Positions 47,820 through 59,200 of a stretch of DNA of 64,000 bases are shown here, piece by piece (the stretch's first letter is position 1; the number at the start of each line of letters is the position of its first letter). The stretch covers positions 29,355,786 through 29,419,785 of the forward strand of contig NC_135176.1 in assembly GCF_041146795.1 (NCBI RefSeq), given 5' to 3'. The DNA is from Maylandia zebra. Lineage: Eukaryota > Chordata > Actinopteri > Cichliformes > Cichlidae. A program made the translations under genes and the position numbers. The notes under the pieces are model-generated. The model was not told the origin of the DNA and ran no database searches. It saw only the letters and a program-made list of their open reading frames with translations.

Positions 47820-48029
47820 AAGGCAACATTTTCTCTACTGGAGAAGCAGGAGCAGGTTCAACAGAAATACCAGTGGTGAATCTAATCTGTGCAGGCTGCA
47901 GGCTCTGCTCTGTCTTCATCCTCTACCTCCTCATCCTCTGCTCCAGCTGCAACTTCACACCCTGCAGCAAAGGAAAAAATCTTCGACTAGTTCAGCGCCT
48001 GGCTGTTCTATAACCTGCAGCACTCTCAG
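47820..48029 (+). other. cldn2: Possible cldn2 5'UTR exon
   Basis: A donor CTCTCAG|GTAAATG at 48029/48030 ends a less AT-rich stretch, and an acceptor (TTTTGCAG, ending 50012) lies 45 bases before the claudin start codon. Many claudins have a non-coding first exon and a coding region in one piece. The left edge is a guess and no transcript evidence is available. Confidence 0.3.
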
Positions 48030-50012
48030 GTAAATGCATGGAAGTGAGCTGTGTGTGTTGTCACTGTTTATTCAGGAGGAAGGATGTGTGGACTGCAAAA
48101 CTGAATCAATGTAACACCTCACAAAAATTGACTTTGACAGTGAATGAAGAATTTAGCTATTATAAATGTGGCTTAGATGCCAATTAAGGATTTAAGTATC
48201 CATTTCACATTATTTTTTACAGGACATAGTTGCCTTTGGGAAGGGCATCTGTCAAATCTCACATGTGGAGCTACCCACTGTGGTGACCCTGTCCAAATAA
48301 GGGAACAGAGCAAAGTTTGTCAGTAAATTTAAAGATTTTCAATGAATACTTGAATTTCTTTACACTTAAAGAACGCTGATTTGCTTTTTGGTGGGTTACT
48401 GTGCATTGGTTTTAGTGGTGTGAACTGTATGAACTAAAATTACTTTGATTTCTCTGGTGGGAATATTGTTCAAACAGCCAGTGTCACCTGCCACTGTGTC
48501 AGCGGTAGATTACACAGATAATACTTGAACTGAACCTTTAGTCATTCACTAAACACAAACTGGACCAAATAGGACAGAATAAGAAATCTGTATGTGAACA
48601 TGATCCAGAATGGCCGATGATTTCTTTGAGTCAGAGCTCATTAAAGGAGGACAGAGGCAAACTGTAAATCTGTTCTGTGGTTCTTTTTGTAAAACATGGA
48701 TGCCATGTCCTCTGGACTAAACAGGAAAAATGGTACGTGCTTTACTACCTCTGGAGTTGGTAGCTTGGTTCTATGCAAAGTTCAATACATGTTGCCATTC
48801 AGATGACACCTGTATCAGTGAAGGCTTTTCATACCTCAGAGTGACAACATCCCTCTCCCGAAAGTCCAGACTTGTTAAAAGAAGACAGGGCACTGTATAG
48901 AAGTAAATGTGCCCCTGTTCCCCGTATTTTATACCCCTTAGTATCAACAGAGCAGCGCAGAAACACCACAGTTTACCTGAGTATCGCTGACTGTGTCCAT
49001 GCCTTCGTGACCACAGTCTACTAATGGCTGCTTCCAGCTTGATATCGCACCAGGTCACAAAGCTTGAATGATCCCAAACTGGCTTCTTGAACCTCCACAG
49101 TCATCAGATCTCAATCCACTAGAACACCTTTTGGGATATGGTGCACATCAAAGATTTGCATCATAGATGTGCAGCCAACCAATCAGCTGAAAGTAAAAAA
49201 GCACAAAGTTAAAATGTTAGCATGGATCAGAATCTCTAAGCACTGTTTCCAGCACCTTGAATCAAACCCAGAACTAACAAAGTGTACATAAGTGTGCATG
49301 GCCGGTGAGTGTATGAGAAATGAAATGTAATGATGTTCATCTGAATGCTGCTTAGCTTCCTCTCCTGTGATTACAAGGTTAGCATTAAACTTAAAACATT
49401 CAAGTTACAATAAACTGTAACTGAAAATCCAAGCTACTCTGCACACAACACTTGAACTAAATGACATTAACAAAATGTGAGAAATGAAGAACTAAAAACA
49501 AAACCCTCTTTGATTTAGGCTACTTTTAATTAGCTAGTATAACTGGTTAGCTTGCTACCTGACAATGCTAAAGCTAAAACTAATTCTAAAATTAAAGAAA
49601 AAAAGCAATAACGTTTTAAAGTATTATCTAAAATATGAATCTTACTCTGTAAAATCATCATGAATGTTATATCATCTAGTATTTTACAACTTTTCTCTAT
49701 TAGCATACTTAGCAAGCTAACAAAACTAAAGCCTGTTTTTTTAATATTACAACCTGATGTTTTTAGACAATAAATCTCCATTTAAAAAAAGCACATATAA
49801 CAAAAATATTTACTATATTTTGTATAGTAATGTGACCAAATTACAGCTATTGTAATTACATTTCTTTAACCAATATTTTTCAGCTAATTAATGAGAATTT
49901 TATATAATTTAGTTTAACTGGTTGCCTTGGGGTTTTTGCAGTTATGACAAAATTATTATTTAGTATTTGTTTATTTATAGTATTTAATAAAATATTTCTG
50001 TGGGTTTTGCAG
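48030..50012. other. Possible cldn2 5'UTR intron
   Basis: AT-rich. Contains the Tc1-like relic at about 48990-49317 and nothing else recognisable. Confidence 0.35.
48990..49317 (+). mobile_element. Tc1-like DNA transposon, 3' remnant
   Basis: Sense-strand pieces of a transposase end: CCACAGTCATCAGATCTCAA then TCCACTAGAACACCTTTTGG, i.e. a broken form of the PPQSPDLNPIEHLW motif. After that come GAATCTCTAAGCACTGTTTC and the terminal GTGTGCATGGCCGGTGAGTG. Several deletions and stops. Confidence 0.65.
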
Positions 50013-50057
50013 GAGCTCGTCTCTTCTGGTTGCTTCTGGGTGATCACAGTTACGGCT
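50013..50057 (+). other. cldn2: cldn2 5'UTR in coding exon
   Basis: Between the acceptor TTTTGCAG and the ATG at 50058. The frame is open further upstream, but that extension crosses the splice site and lacks claudin character. Confidence 0.45.
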
Positions 50058-50879
50058 ATGGCATCAGCAGCTCTGGAGCTGATGGGCTTCTTCCTGGGCT
50101 TACTGGGGATGCTGGGGACCCTGGTGGCCACAGTACTTCCATACTGGCAGATTTCTGCACACGTTGGTTCCAATATTGTCACAGCTGTGGATAACATGCG
50201 GGGCCTGTGGATGGAGTGCGTCTATCAGAGCACGGGGGCCTTCCAATGTGAGACCTACAACTCAATGCTGGCTTTGCCTTCGGACCTGCAGGCTGCTCGT
50301 GCCCTCATGGTCATCTCCATAGTGTTGTCTATCCTTGCAATTGCTATGGCAACTCTGGGAATGCAGTGCACGCTTTGCTTGGAGAGCTCTGGTGGGGTTA
50401 AGAGTCGTGTCGCCGGTGCAGGTGGGGTGTTATTTGTCTTTGCAGGCTTTCTGGCTCTCGTACCCGTGGCGTGGACCACACACGAGGTGGTTAAGACCTT
50501 CTACCTTCCAAATGTACCTCAAAGCATGAAGTATGAACTCGGAGAGTGCCTATACACTGGGCTGGCCTCTGCACTCATTTCCATGCTGGGTGGGGGGATG
50601 CTATGTGTGTCATGTTGTGAAGAGCAGGAAGGCGGCCGTGGGAGACGCCACGGAGGCGGATATCCGTACCCAGTAGGAGGCGCCATATCGAGCACAGGTG
50701 TACGAACAACCTCACAGACCTACCGCAACCCCACCCTGCAGGTGGGGGGTGTCAATACCCCCAGCAGGGGGCAGACACTAATTCGTAGTGCAAGTGGCAG
50801 TTCAGAGTCGGGTACACATGGAGCCCAACGAGCTAGGAAGCCCACTGCAGCAGGATATGACATCACAGGATATGTCTGA
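50058..50879 (+). CDS. cldn2: Claudin-2, tight-junction membrane protein
   Basis: A four-span claudin of 273 residues in one exon, forming paracellular pores at epithelial tight junctions. Membrane segments are at about 8-28, 82-102, 117-137 and 163-184. The first extracellular loop holds W30, G49-L50-W51, C54, C64 and R81, the claudin signature. The start MASAALELMGFFLGLLGMLG and the STG-x-x-QC and LPSDLQAARALMV blocks place it with claudin-2/14. Position 65, the pore Asp of mammalian claudin-2, is Glu here, and Y67 is kept. Juxtamembrane Cys (CVSCC, 183-187) are likely palmitoylated. The tail is long (mammalian claudin-2 is about 230 residues), rich in Gly, Arg and Ser, and ends in a YV PDZ ligand. 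The neighbour rbm41 supports cldn2 over cldn14. I chose the ATG at 50058 because homology begins there. Confidence 0.9.
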   Translation: MASAALELMGFFLGLLGMLGTLVATVLPYWQISAHVGSNIVTAVDNMRGLWMECVYQSTGAFQCETYNSMLALPSDLQAARALMVISIVLSILAIAMATLGMQCTLCLESSGGVKSRVAGAGGVLFVFAGFLALVPVAWTTHEVVKTFYLPNVPQSMKYELGECLYTGLASALISMLGGGMLCVSCCEEQEGGRGRRHGGGYPYPVGGAISSTGVRTTSQTYRNPTLQVGGVNTPSRGQTLIRSASGSSESGTHGAQRARKPTAAGYDITGYV

Positions 50880-50933
50880 GGGGTCCACCTGTCCATTACA
50901 CCTTTAACTGTAATTGCCTCACAGCTTAAGTTT

Positions 50934-51213
50934 AATAAATGTATTCTTATAGTGTATCTAAATGAATGCACATTGTCAGTGTTTGCTGGATTTTTTTGAG
51001 AAGCAATTGTGAAATTTCAACAAAATTACACAGCAGAACTATTAAAGTTGTGTTTCTGTACTTGTTTGACCTGTTGTCTATAGTTTTCACACGTTTGCAT
51101 TGATAGAAAATTGTCACTTTTTTATCTTTATTATCAGTCTTTTACTATCCTTGTGAAATATAAACAAAGTAGACAAAAATGTAGGAAAAATACATGAAGA
51201 CATTGTCAATAAA
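50934..51213 (+). terminator. cldn2: cldn2 polyadenylation signals
   Basis: AATAAA at 50934-50939, 55 bases after the stop codon, and again at 51208-51213. The sequence in between is plain 3'UTR. Which is used cannot be told. Confidence 0.55.
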
Positions 51214-52050
51214 AACAGTTTATGAATGGTTTTCATTACGTGAACGTGTTCTCATTAGCTACATAGATGCCTAGCTTTTGCTGCATGTGCAAAAATCTAA
51301 CTAAAAGTTTTCTACATAGCAGCCAAAATGGATGTTTCTAATCTAAATCAGAAAGAATACTTCTCACAGTACTGTATTACCTGAAACCGATGTTGGACTG
51401 TGCCTGCAAAATGTAAACTATAACTATAAATTGTATTAATTTCCATCCTATTTGAAAATTTGAATGCATTTTCAAAGAATTACAAGTGCCTTGTACATTA
51501 ATATCAGTGTATCACAATGAGATTTCCAGTCATGCAAAATATAAAGAATATTTGTTAAATTTGAAAAGGGAAAATCATGATATTAACGTCTTTAATCTGA
51601 ATCCTTTGTAACGACCAACAAGGGGCAAATTAAGCTTGTATAGAAGTCCCCCTATATGATTCCCTTAGCAAAGACTTTACTGATGACCTTATGAGTCTCA
51701 CTGAATACAATTCAAAAGAGCAATAAATCAGTGTACGCTTCAAGTTAGGAAGTCTTCACAGCACTTTGAAATTCATCATCTCAAAGCTTTAAAAACTGGA
51801 CTTTGCAAACCAATGGGTGACAGCACGATGGCTGCATTCATCCTTTATATACAGTCTATGTGTACATTGACGACGACACAATGAAGTTGGAGTTTTTCGC
51901 TGGACAAACTCTGTGATGACACCATTTTTAAATGACCACAAGCATCCTTTTCTGCATTGTACTCTTTTGTATTTGGAAATAAATGTAAACTTTTCCTACA
52001 TGCCTTTTGCAGAGCTTTTCTTTCCTCCTACACTGCTTTTTCCCTCAGAA

Positions 52051-52974
52051 TGGTTTTGCAGATACTAAAGACAGAAGCAAATGTACTGACCTAAATGAAA
52101 AGCACGGGTTAAACTAGTATACGCTGCTAAAAAAATATTAAAGGAACACGTTTTAATCCGAGTTTACCATCGAGTCTTAAACCTCTGCGATATTAATCTG
52201 GTCGTTTAAGTTGCAGACTGGGTGTTAATCAGTTTCAGCCGCTTTGGTGTTAATGAAATTAACAACAGGTGCACTAGAGGGGCAACAATGAGACAACAGG
52301 TGGAGGCCGGTGACATTTTTTCCCTTCCTCATGTTTACGGACTGCATTTTTTCACTAGATTTGCATTTGGATAGAGTCAGTGTCACTGATGTTGCACATG
52401 CAGTCCAACTCCTCCAGGATGACACACCAATATGCTTCATTGCCAGGTTTGCTGTGTCTCCCAGTGCAGTCTCAAGAGCATGGAGGAGATTCTGGGAGAC
52501 AGGTAGTTACTCTAGGAGAGCTACAAAATGACCTCTGGCAGGCCACTGGTGTGAATGTCTGACCAAACAATCAGAAACTTTGTGAGGGTGGCCTGAGGGC
52601 TCAACATCCTCTAGTGGGCCCTGTGCCTGGCAATGTGAAATTGTGGCAACCTGTACTTGGGAGGACATGCGACACACGGGAAAGGGTTTAGAAAGGCTGT
52701 GGAGAACATTATGCTGCCTGTAATATAATCCAGCATGACTGGTTTGGTGGTGGGTCAGTGATGGTCTCGGGGTCACTGAGTGACCCATGTGCTCGCCTAA
52801 CATAAACTCAACCACATAGCATCCATTTGTTCCAAACACACTACCCAGTCCATACCAGTAAAGATATCCAGCATGATTTTTTCCCCCATTGAGATCTGAT
52901 GTGCTTTCAAAGTGGTTTTGCAGGGACCGTAGACAGAAGCAAACGTATTGACCGAAAGGAAAAGCACAGGTTAA
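52051..52974. repeat. Pair of 62-bp direct repeats flanking the Tc1-like relic
   Basis: 52051-52112 and 52913-52974 align without gaps, 52 of 62 bases identical (shared TGGTTTTGCAG, ACAGAAGCAAA, GAAAAGCAC, GGTTAA). Much longer than a TA target duplication. Confidence 0.8.
52113..52912 (+). mobile_element. Tc1-like DNA transposon relic
   Basis: Left end GCTGCTAAAAAAATATTAAA then GGAACACG. The sense frame gives a helix-turn-helix segment DTPICFIARFAVSPSAVSRA followed by WRRFWETGSYSRRA, then broken pieces (LQNDLWQATGVNV-like in another frame) and GGTTTGGTGGTGGGTCAGTG, equal to the FGGGSVMVW block. The right end TTGAGATCTGATGTGCTTTC belongs to the same kind of terminus. Frameshifts and a large loss remove the catalytic core. 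Confidence 0.7.
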
Positions 52975-54122
52975 TCAATAATGGCTCTGATGCATCAGGT
53001 GTCCACAGCAGTGAGTCAGCCTGTGCCAGTGTTTGATGAATAAACAGTGTGACTTCCATGAACTGCTTTAAAGAAAGCATTTAGAGATGTAACTTTTCTT
53101 AAATAATTACTCTGAAGCTGACAAATAGGTGTGACATAACCATTAGAAATAAAGCAGACTATCTGACACTTGAATGGCCTTTTAAATTGCAGCAGTTAAT
53201 ATTTAAAGACTGCCAGTGTTGTTTGCGTTTAGGCTGCTGTTTCCCATTTTCTGAACGGGAAAAAGATTGCAGCCCTGAACCGAGGGCAAACAGAAATCCA
53301 ACACAAACAGACCTAAACAAACAAAACCCTCACTTTAGTCCGATCAATAAGCAGTTTGAGTTTGACTAATAGCTGCATTGTGAGACCGCTCACTGGGTCA
53401 GTTTGCATCCACCAAAATGCGATAAAGGCTCTGAGATCTGAGGCGTGAAAAGTTGCCTCAAACTAGTCTTTCTGCCCTTTTAGCCAAAGTCAGCTTTAAT
53501 GTCAACTAGAATGAATCCAAAATATTAATTACACACAACATATATCAGCGTATTTGTAACTTCTGTTTATGCATAAAATTATTAGATGTACAAGGACTCT
53601 TAAAGCTATATACATTATTGCAAGTCTACATTACAGTGCAAGTGATACTGAACAGACATGCACACTGTGGGGGACACCAGTGAGGATTTCTGTTCATTTC
53701 AAGTTTTAACCTAAAATCCTGCACACCACAATCCCCTGACCCCAAACATATTTGAGCAAGAGAACGCCGTAGATAAGTAGACAGAGAGCACGCACACCAA
53801 GGCTGTGTGAAAGACAAACACAAACTCAAAACACACTTTGAACCCTCCTGAGCACCCCTGTGTCACAGAGGTGCATGCAGCTCTTATGGGAATGTAAACA
53901 CCTTGTGAATGAGGTCTGTCTCTGTTACTGCTGTTACTCAGAGACACCTGCTGTGAATAAAGGTTGTAGACATTTCCACAGGGGAGATGATACATACACC
54001 GTTCTATCAGTATGAACCTGGACTAACGCTGGGTCTGAGAGAGCAATTAACTGCTGCGAGAGCTCATTGACTCTCACGCAGAGAACATTTTATGATCCAA
54101 GAACTAAGGAATTACTCAACAG

Positions 54123-54751
54123 GCTTCATGCCCTGGAGGACGGGGCTGTGGCCCCCCCACACCCTCTAGCAGATCATTACATGAAGGAACCTTTTAAAAA
54201 CAAGCGCGTCCATGCTCACAGGTGTACACACGGGTGATCACACCCACAAACTACACCCTTTTTGGCTCCTACCTCAAAGCACACTGTGTTCTGTTGATCT
54301 TATGTGCTGCACAATAATGTTTAATATTTAGTATTTACTGTCATATTCCCATATATCATTGTGATGCTGTTTATTCTATTACTCTTGTTCTCTTCTGCTT
54401 GTTTTCTTTTTTCTTTCTCAGCAGGTGATCCAGGTGATTGATATATGCATTTTTTTTTCTCTGCCCGTTCTGTTGGTTTTTGTCTTTTGCCCTTCTCCCC
54501 CGTCCCTCTTCTCAGCTGTTTCTCTTTCCCTCTTTCTTTCTCCCCTTCTTTCCCCCAGTCAAGTCTGTCCCGTATTCAGTAAGTGAAAATAAAATAAACA
54601 ATAAAAGGTGAATCAAATGGACCATTACGGCAAGGCTGGGATGGTCAGTTTGGTAAAGTAAATCCGTTGGGCATCTTTCTTTGCCTTTAGACAACAATTC
54701 TGATGGCAAAAGAGCCAAACGGGACAGGCCAAAAAAAAAAAAAAAAAAAAA
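54123..54751 (+). mobile_element. 5'-truncated L1-like retrotransposon (3'UTR) with poly(A) and target duplication
   Basis: About 629 bp ending in a run of 21 A (54731-54751). The flanks AAGGAATTACTCAACAG at 54106-54122 and 54750-54766 are an identical 17-bp target duplication (the first two A may belong to the tail). The body is pyrimidine-rich (TGCCCTTCTCCCCCGTCCCT, CTCAGCTGTTTCTCTTTCCC), with GTCTGTCCCGTATTCAGTAA and AATAAAATAAA, as in fish L1-type 3'UTRs. Recent, given the intact poly(A) and duplication. Confidence 0.87.
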
Positions 54752-56124
54752 GGAATTACTCAACAGTGCTCTACAGTAACCAAATAAATATACTGAAGAT
54801 ACCAGCTGACCGACCAATACAGCATGAGAAAGAACATAATCATAATGTGTCGGTTTACTAAGAGAAACAAAAAAAGGATTGATTGGGTTCATTCAGCTAC
54901 CAAAAGTGAATCTTATATTTGTAATGTGACATAAATCATCAGGTTAACTGGAGTTTAATATGAAGTACCCCTCCACATAATGTACTTTCTGTTGTTTATA
55001 TTTTATTGTACTTATATGAAATTAAAATATCATTGAATTCAAACTATTAGAACTTACAGTAATTTGGTCTTAAAAAGTGAAATGTTTTACTCCATAGGAG
55101 TGCCTGCAAACTTACTTTTGGCTTAACAGCAAAGGAAGTGCAGCTTAGAGCTGCTGCACACTAACAAGATGAGAACAAGAACAAAAAAAATGTTTAGTTT
55201 AAATTAGTTTCCTTTTTTATTATCTGTCAGGGGAATGCTTTTAGATGTTCAGAAGAGTGCAAAAAAGTGTCCAATATAGCACCCCAAAGTAAACATACCA
55301 CATGCTGGCTGTGACAGAGAGTAAAACTATTGTTTCCTGCTTATTTCTTTTATTTTTGTTAGTTTCATAAAATAATTTCTAAAGTCTAGCTTTTACTTTT
55401 ATTTAAGTTAACAAAAAATGTTTTTTTTTCAACCTTGATTTTAGTTTTTAGTCTCTCAAAAAGCTGCTACTTCATATCCAGTCAACTTCTCTTAACCTTA
55501 ATGACCGAATGGCTCCATCTAGTGCCCACATATGGAATAGCAGTAAACTCACACCTAAACCACTAATGAAACCTTCACAGAAGCCCTGCGTGTTAAACTG
55601 CAGTGGAAAATAAAGCAGCTGTAAGAAAATGTATATAAGCTGAAAACTGTGGATTGTGTGCATCGACTAGGACTGCTTGCTCAGTTAGTTTCACAACAAA
55701 AAAAGACATTTCAAAAAAATCTTGCTACAAGTCATAAAATAATTATTGCTTTAAATAATCTAGAAAGAGAACATTTGATAAACTCTAAAGTAGATACAGT
55801 AATGATGTGAAATGATGAAGGGCGTTTTTATATATGAAACAAGTTCATGTGAAGTCTCTTCGTGTGACATGAATCAGATGCTTGAGCTGACTCGAAAAAC
55901 AAAAAGCTTTTCCCGAGAAACAGATTTGTGTTACTGGATGCTTTAAGATTCTGGATCATTTAAATATGTTAATTATCAAAATAAATGACACACAGGCGCT
56001 GCTGATAATAATAATAAGCCAACGAATCCAACTTTATATCCACAAAAAATAAGTACACTGTAACATTAGTTTCAGCCATTCACAACAGTCTAATTTACAT
56101 AAAAAACATTTTTCTTCTGTTTAT

Positions 56125-56264
56125 TTATTTCTTCTCCTCCTGCCCTTCCTTCTCCTTCTGTTTCTCCTCTTCCTGTCGTTCACGGCCAAATTCGACCACC
56201 AAAGGTTTCCCAAGCAACCGGTATCTGTGGACTAACTGCAAGGCATTCTGGGCCGTTTCAGCAT
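56125..56264 (-). CDS. rbm41: rbm41 last exon (end of RRM and charged tail)
   Basis: Acceptor TTTGGCAG|AT completes an Asp codon: DAETAQNALQLVHRYRLLGK then PLVVEFGRERQ, followed by a short Glu/Lys-rich tail and TAA. AATAAA occurs twice over and just after the stop (56120-56129 on the minus strand), which is close for a poly(A) signal, so a later site may be used. Confidence 0.9.
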
Positions 56265-59200
56265 CTGCCAAAGAAAAAGAAACATGCCAAGTAACACCCC
56301 AAGGAAAGAACCAAAAAACTAAATAAGGAAAATAACAACTCCCACTCTCTGGATTTCCGGTTTCATGAGGGGAGAGTCTGGAATGAAAGGACCCCCGTGG
56401 AGCTGCAGAACAAATGTAATGTATGTGTTTTGAATCTCTGTAAGGTTTTCTTGTGGCCAATTTTCATCAATTTATCATGTTTTTGTTTTTTCTAGACAGA
56501 ATGTGCATGGATTGATGTTGATTGTAGTAAAAGACTTTTCTGTTAAGCCTAGGCACGCCATAGCACCACGAGCTGCTTTCGTGGCTTCCGCCATTTTGAT
56601 TTCAGGCATGAAGCCACCAGTAGCAGCAGAGAATTTGGAGCAGGAGCCTCCTGATACCAATCCCCTTCAACCACTACACAACCACCTGCTCTTTTACACA
56701 CAGGGAGGTTTCTGTTGTGGTTTAACTACGCCTCGAACGCCTAGTTACTGTTTGTGCCAGGTGCCATCCATAGTGAGAATAAAAGAGGTTTCTTTAGTAA
56801 GCATAAGGGGAGGCCCAACAAACAATAACACGCTCTAACGCCTCACAGACAAAGCAGCCATGCCCCTAACTCTAATATCCAGGTGGACGAGTCATAAAAA
56901 CCCCCATTCCCCTTCAGTGGAGTGGAGAAAGTCCATCCATAGGCTGTAAGCATACTTGTTAACATGCTGTTTAACATGCCCCTCTTTCAGCCATTGAGGT
57001 GGTCCCATCAACAAATTGGATTTTTTGGTAAAAACCAGCTGGACCAATCATGCTTTAGCAGAATGTCAGCATTTTGGGCGCAGACTCATTTGCGATGCTA
57101 CACTTGCAAAAACTGAAACAACATGTAGTTTTTTTTGTGTAGAAACTAGTGTAAAGAATTACTTTAGCTGTCCCGTTCATTGAGTACTATCTCCTTGAAC
57201 GCCCCCTGCTGCACACCTAGCTGTATTGCAGATAATTTTGCCCTCAGACCACCCGACTCTCACCTCTTATCTTTCTCACCTGGCAGAGTGATGAAAGCCT
57301 GACCCTTCATCCTCCCAGTCAGCACCCGGTAAAGCACCGGGGGCCTGTCCATCCTCTCAAATCTGGAGAACAGCGCCACCAGCTGGGCCACTGACGCCTG
57401 TGGGCTCAGGTTCTTCACACACAGGACCTACACAAAGAGAGAGAAAGCACAGTGAAGCTGGTCATGTTCTGTAGCGCCCATCTCTTGACTGTCGCACTGT
57501 GTCGTGTTGAAAGTATATCTGATGATACCAGGATGTGGCCCTCTGTTTCCAGCTGCAGCTTGGATGTGCTCGCAGGAAACTATAATTACAGTATACAACA
57601 ATTATCATCAAGCTCAATTTACAAGTGAGTGCCTCTCAACCTGCACATCTTAAAGGTTGTTAATTGCTGTGAGATGATTTGTTCCATTTTAATGTGTCAT
57701 TTTAGCAGCGCTACTGTGCAGCCAACATACAGCTTCACTGTGCCTTTAATGTTATCCTTATGGGGAACAGGGAATAAATACACCACACGCAGAGGTGGAT
57801 GTGCACACTTTCAGATGATGTAATGCCTTTATGTTAGATAGAAACAACAATCTGGGAAGTGCTGAGAGCAGAAACTGTGGAAATAATCATTTGGTGCCAC
57901 AGCTGCCCTAAAGATAAAGGAACTGATCTTTCAGGATCATCGTGAAAGTGTGAGGTTTACAAAGGTAGCTGCTGAGACCTTGGAGGGTTTCCCCGGCTGG
58001 TAGTTTCGGAACCTTGGAATGCTCCGGATCCCTTCTTCTGATTCCCGGTTCTTTAGGATTTCTTCATCTGTAATTGTCACAATCTCCCCCGTCACAGTCA
58101 GTGGTCTGCTTGGCCCCACCTTTGCTGTTCCGCACAAGCTGCTGATTGGCTGGCTTATATTAATCTGTCTCGGAGGAGCCAGTCGCAGATGCTCTGGTTT
58201 GTTTTCAACATGCTGCTGATTTGAGGTGTCTGAAACTGAGTCTGTCTGGACGGATGAGCGACTGTTTCCAGCCTGCAGGTCTGACGGACTGTCAGAAGCG
58301 TCTCTCGATTGATTTCTGTCTGTCTGTTGGTTTTGTGATTGGTCAGATTCAGCTGTGTGTGGCGCTCCTGTCGGTTCTCCCTCAGATTTGTGTTGTGAAG
58401 CTTGTTTCACCTCCTGCTCCCTGAGAACTTCTCTATAGATAGAGTCCAGTGGGTCAGAGGATGACGCCCCCTGTTGGTTCTCCTTCTTATCTTCATCTGT
58501 GATGGAAACAACACAGGTTACACTTTCCTGACATGACACAATTATGACAGATGACTGCAGATTTCTTTTACATTTTGAAATACCATACCGTACTACGGTA
58601 AAAACAAGTACAATTATTGTCTCATGCTGGGTCAAAGGACGGGGAAGATAAATGTGTTTCAAAATGGACAACTTAGGTAACTGTCCCCTCTGAACTCCTG
58701 CTTAGACTTCTGTATATGTAGGAGCAACGGGTCATATGACCTGAGAGCTTGGACAGGAGTGTAGAGGTAAAGCAGCTCAGAAAAGACCATTTAAGGATTT
58801 AAAGACAAATACGAGAACTCTGAAACTGACTCTAAAGAGCACAGACAACCAATGGTGTGAGGCCAGAACAGGTGCTATGTACCTTTATTTACATGTAAAG
58901 CAAAAGGCACGATGCAGCTTTTTTAACTAAGCGAAGACATAAGAGGGAAGACTGGCTTTGTCCAACGTAATCCAGTCGAGATCTCAAATGGTTACTGTCT
59001 CCAAATGCTGTCTAGAATGGATAGGTTTTATCTTTGCCAAGCTCCTTACCCCAAAAAATCCAGACTTCATGTCATCAAGACCTACAAGATGTATTTTAAT
59101 TGAAAAGCCATCCTTCCACTTTAACAGGACATAGATCTGAGTATCATTAGCATAGCAGTGAAAATAGATCCCATGCTTTCTAAGAATGAATCCAAAAAGA

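Larger units (their letters stand above)
51214..56119. other. Intergenic region between cldn2 and rbm41 (tail to tail)
   Basis: No supported gene. Contains the Tc1-like relic with its flanking direct repeats (52051-52974) and the L1-like insertion (54123-54751); otherwise AT-rich. Confidence 0.55.

Noticed and set aside
49944..50057. Upstream in-frame extension of the claudin (38 extra residues)
   Set aside because: It crosses a good acceptor (TTTTGCAG) and claudin homology, including the first membrane span, begins at the ATG at 50058.
54512..54892. 126-codon minus-strand frame
   Set aside because: Runs through the L1-like 3'UTR and its poly(A) as poly-Phe.
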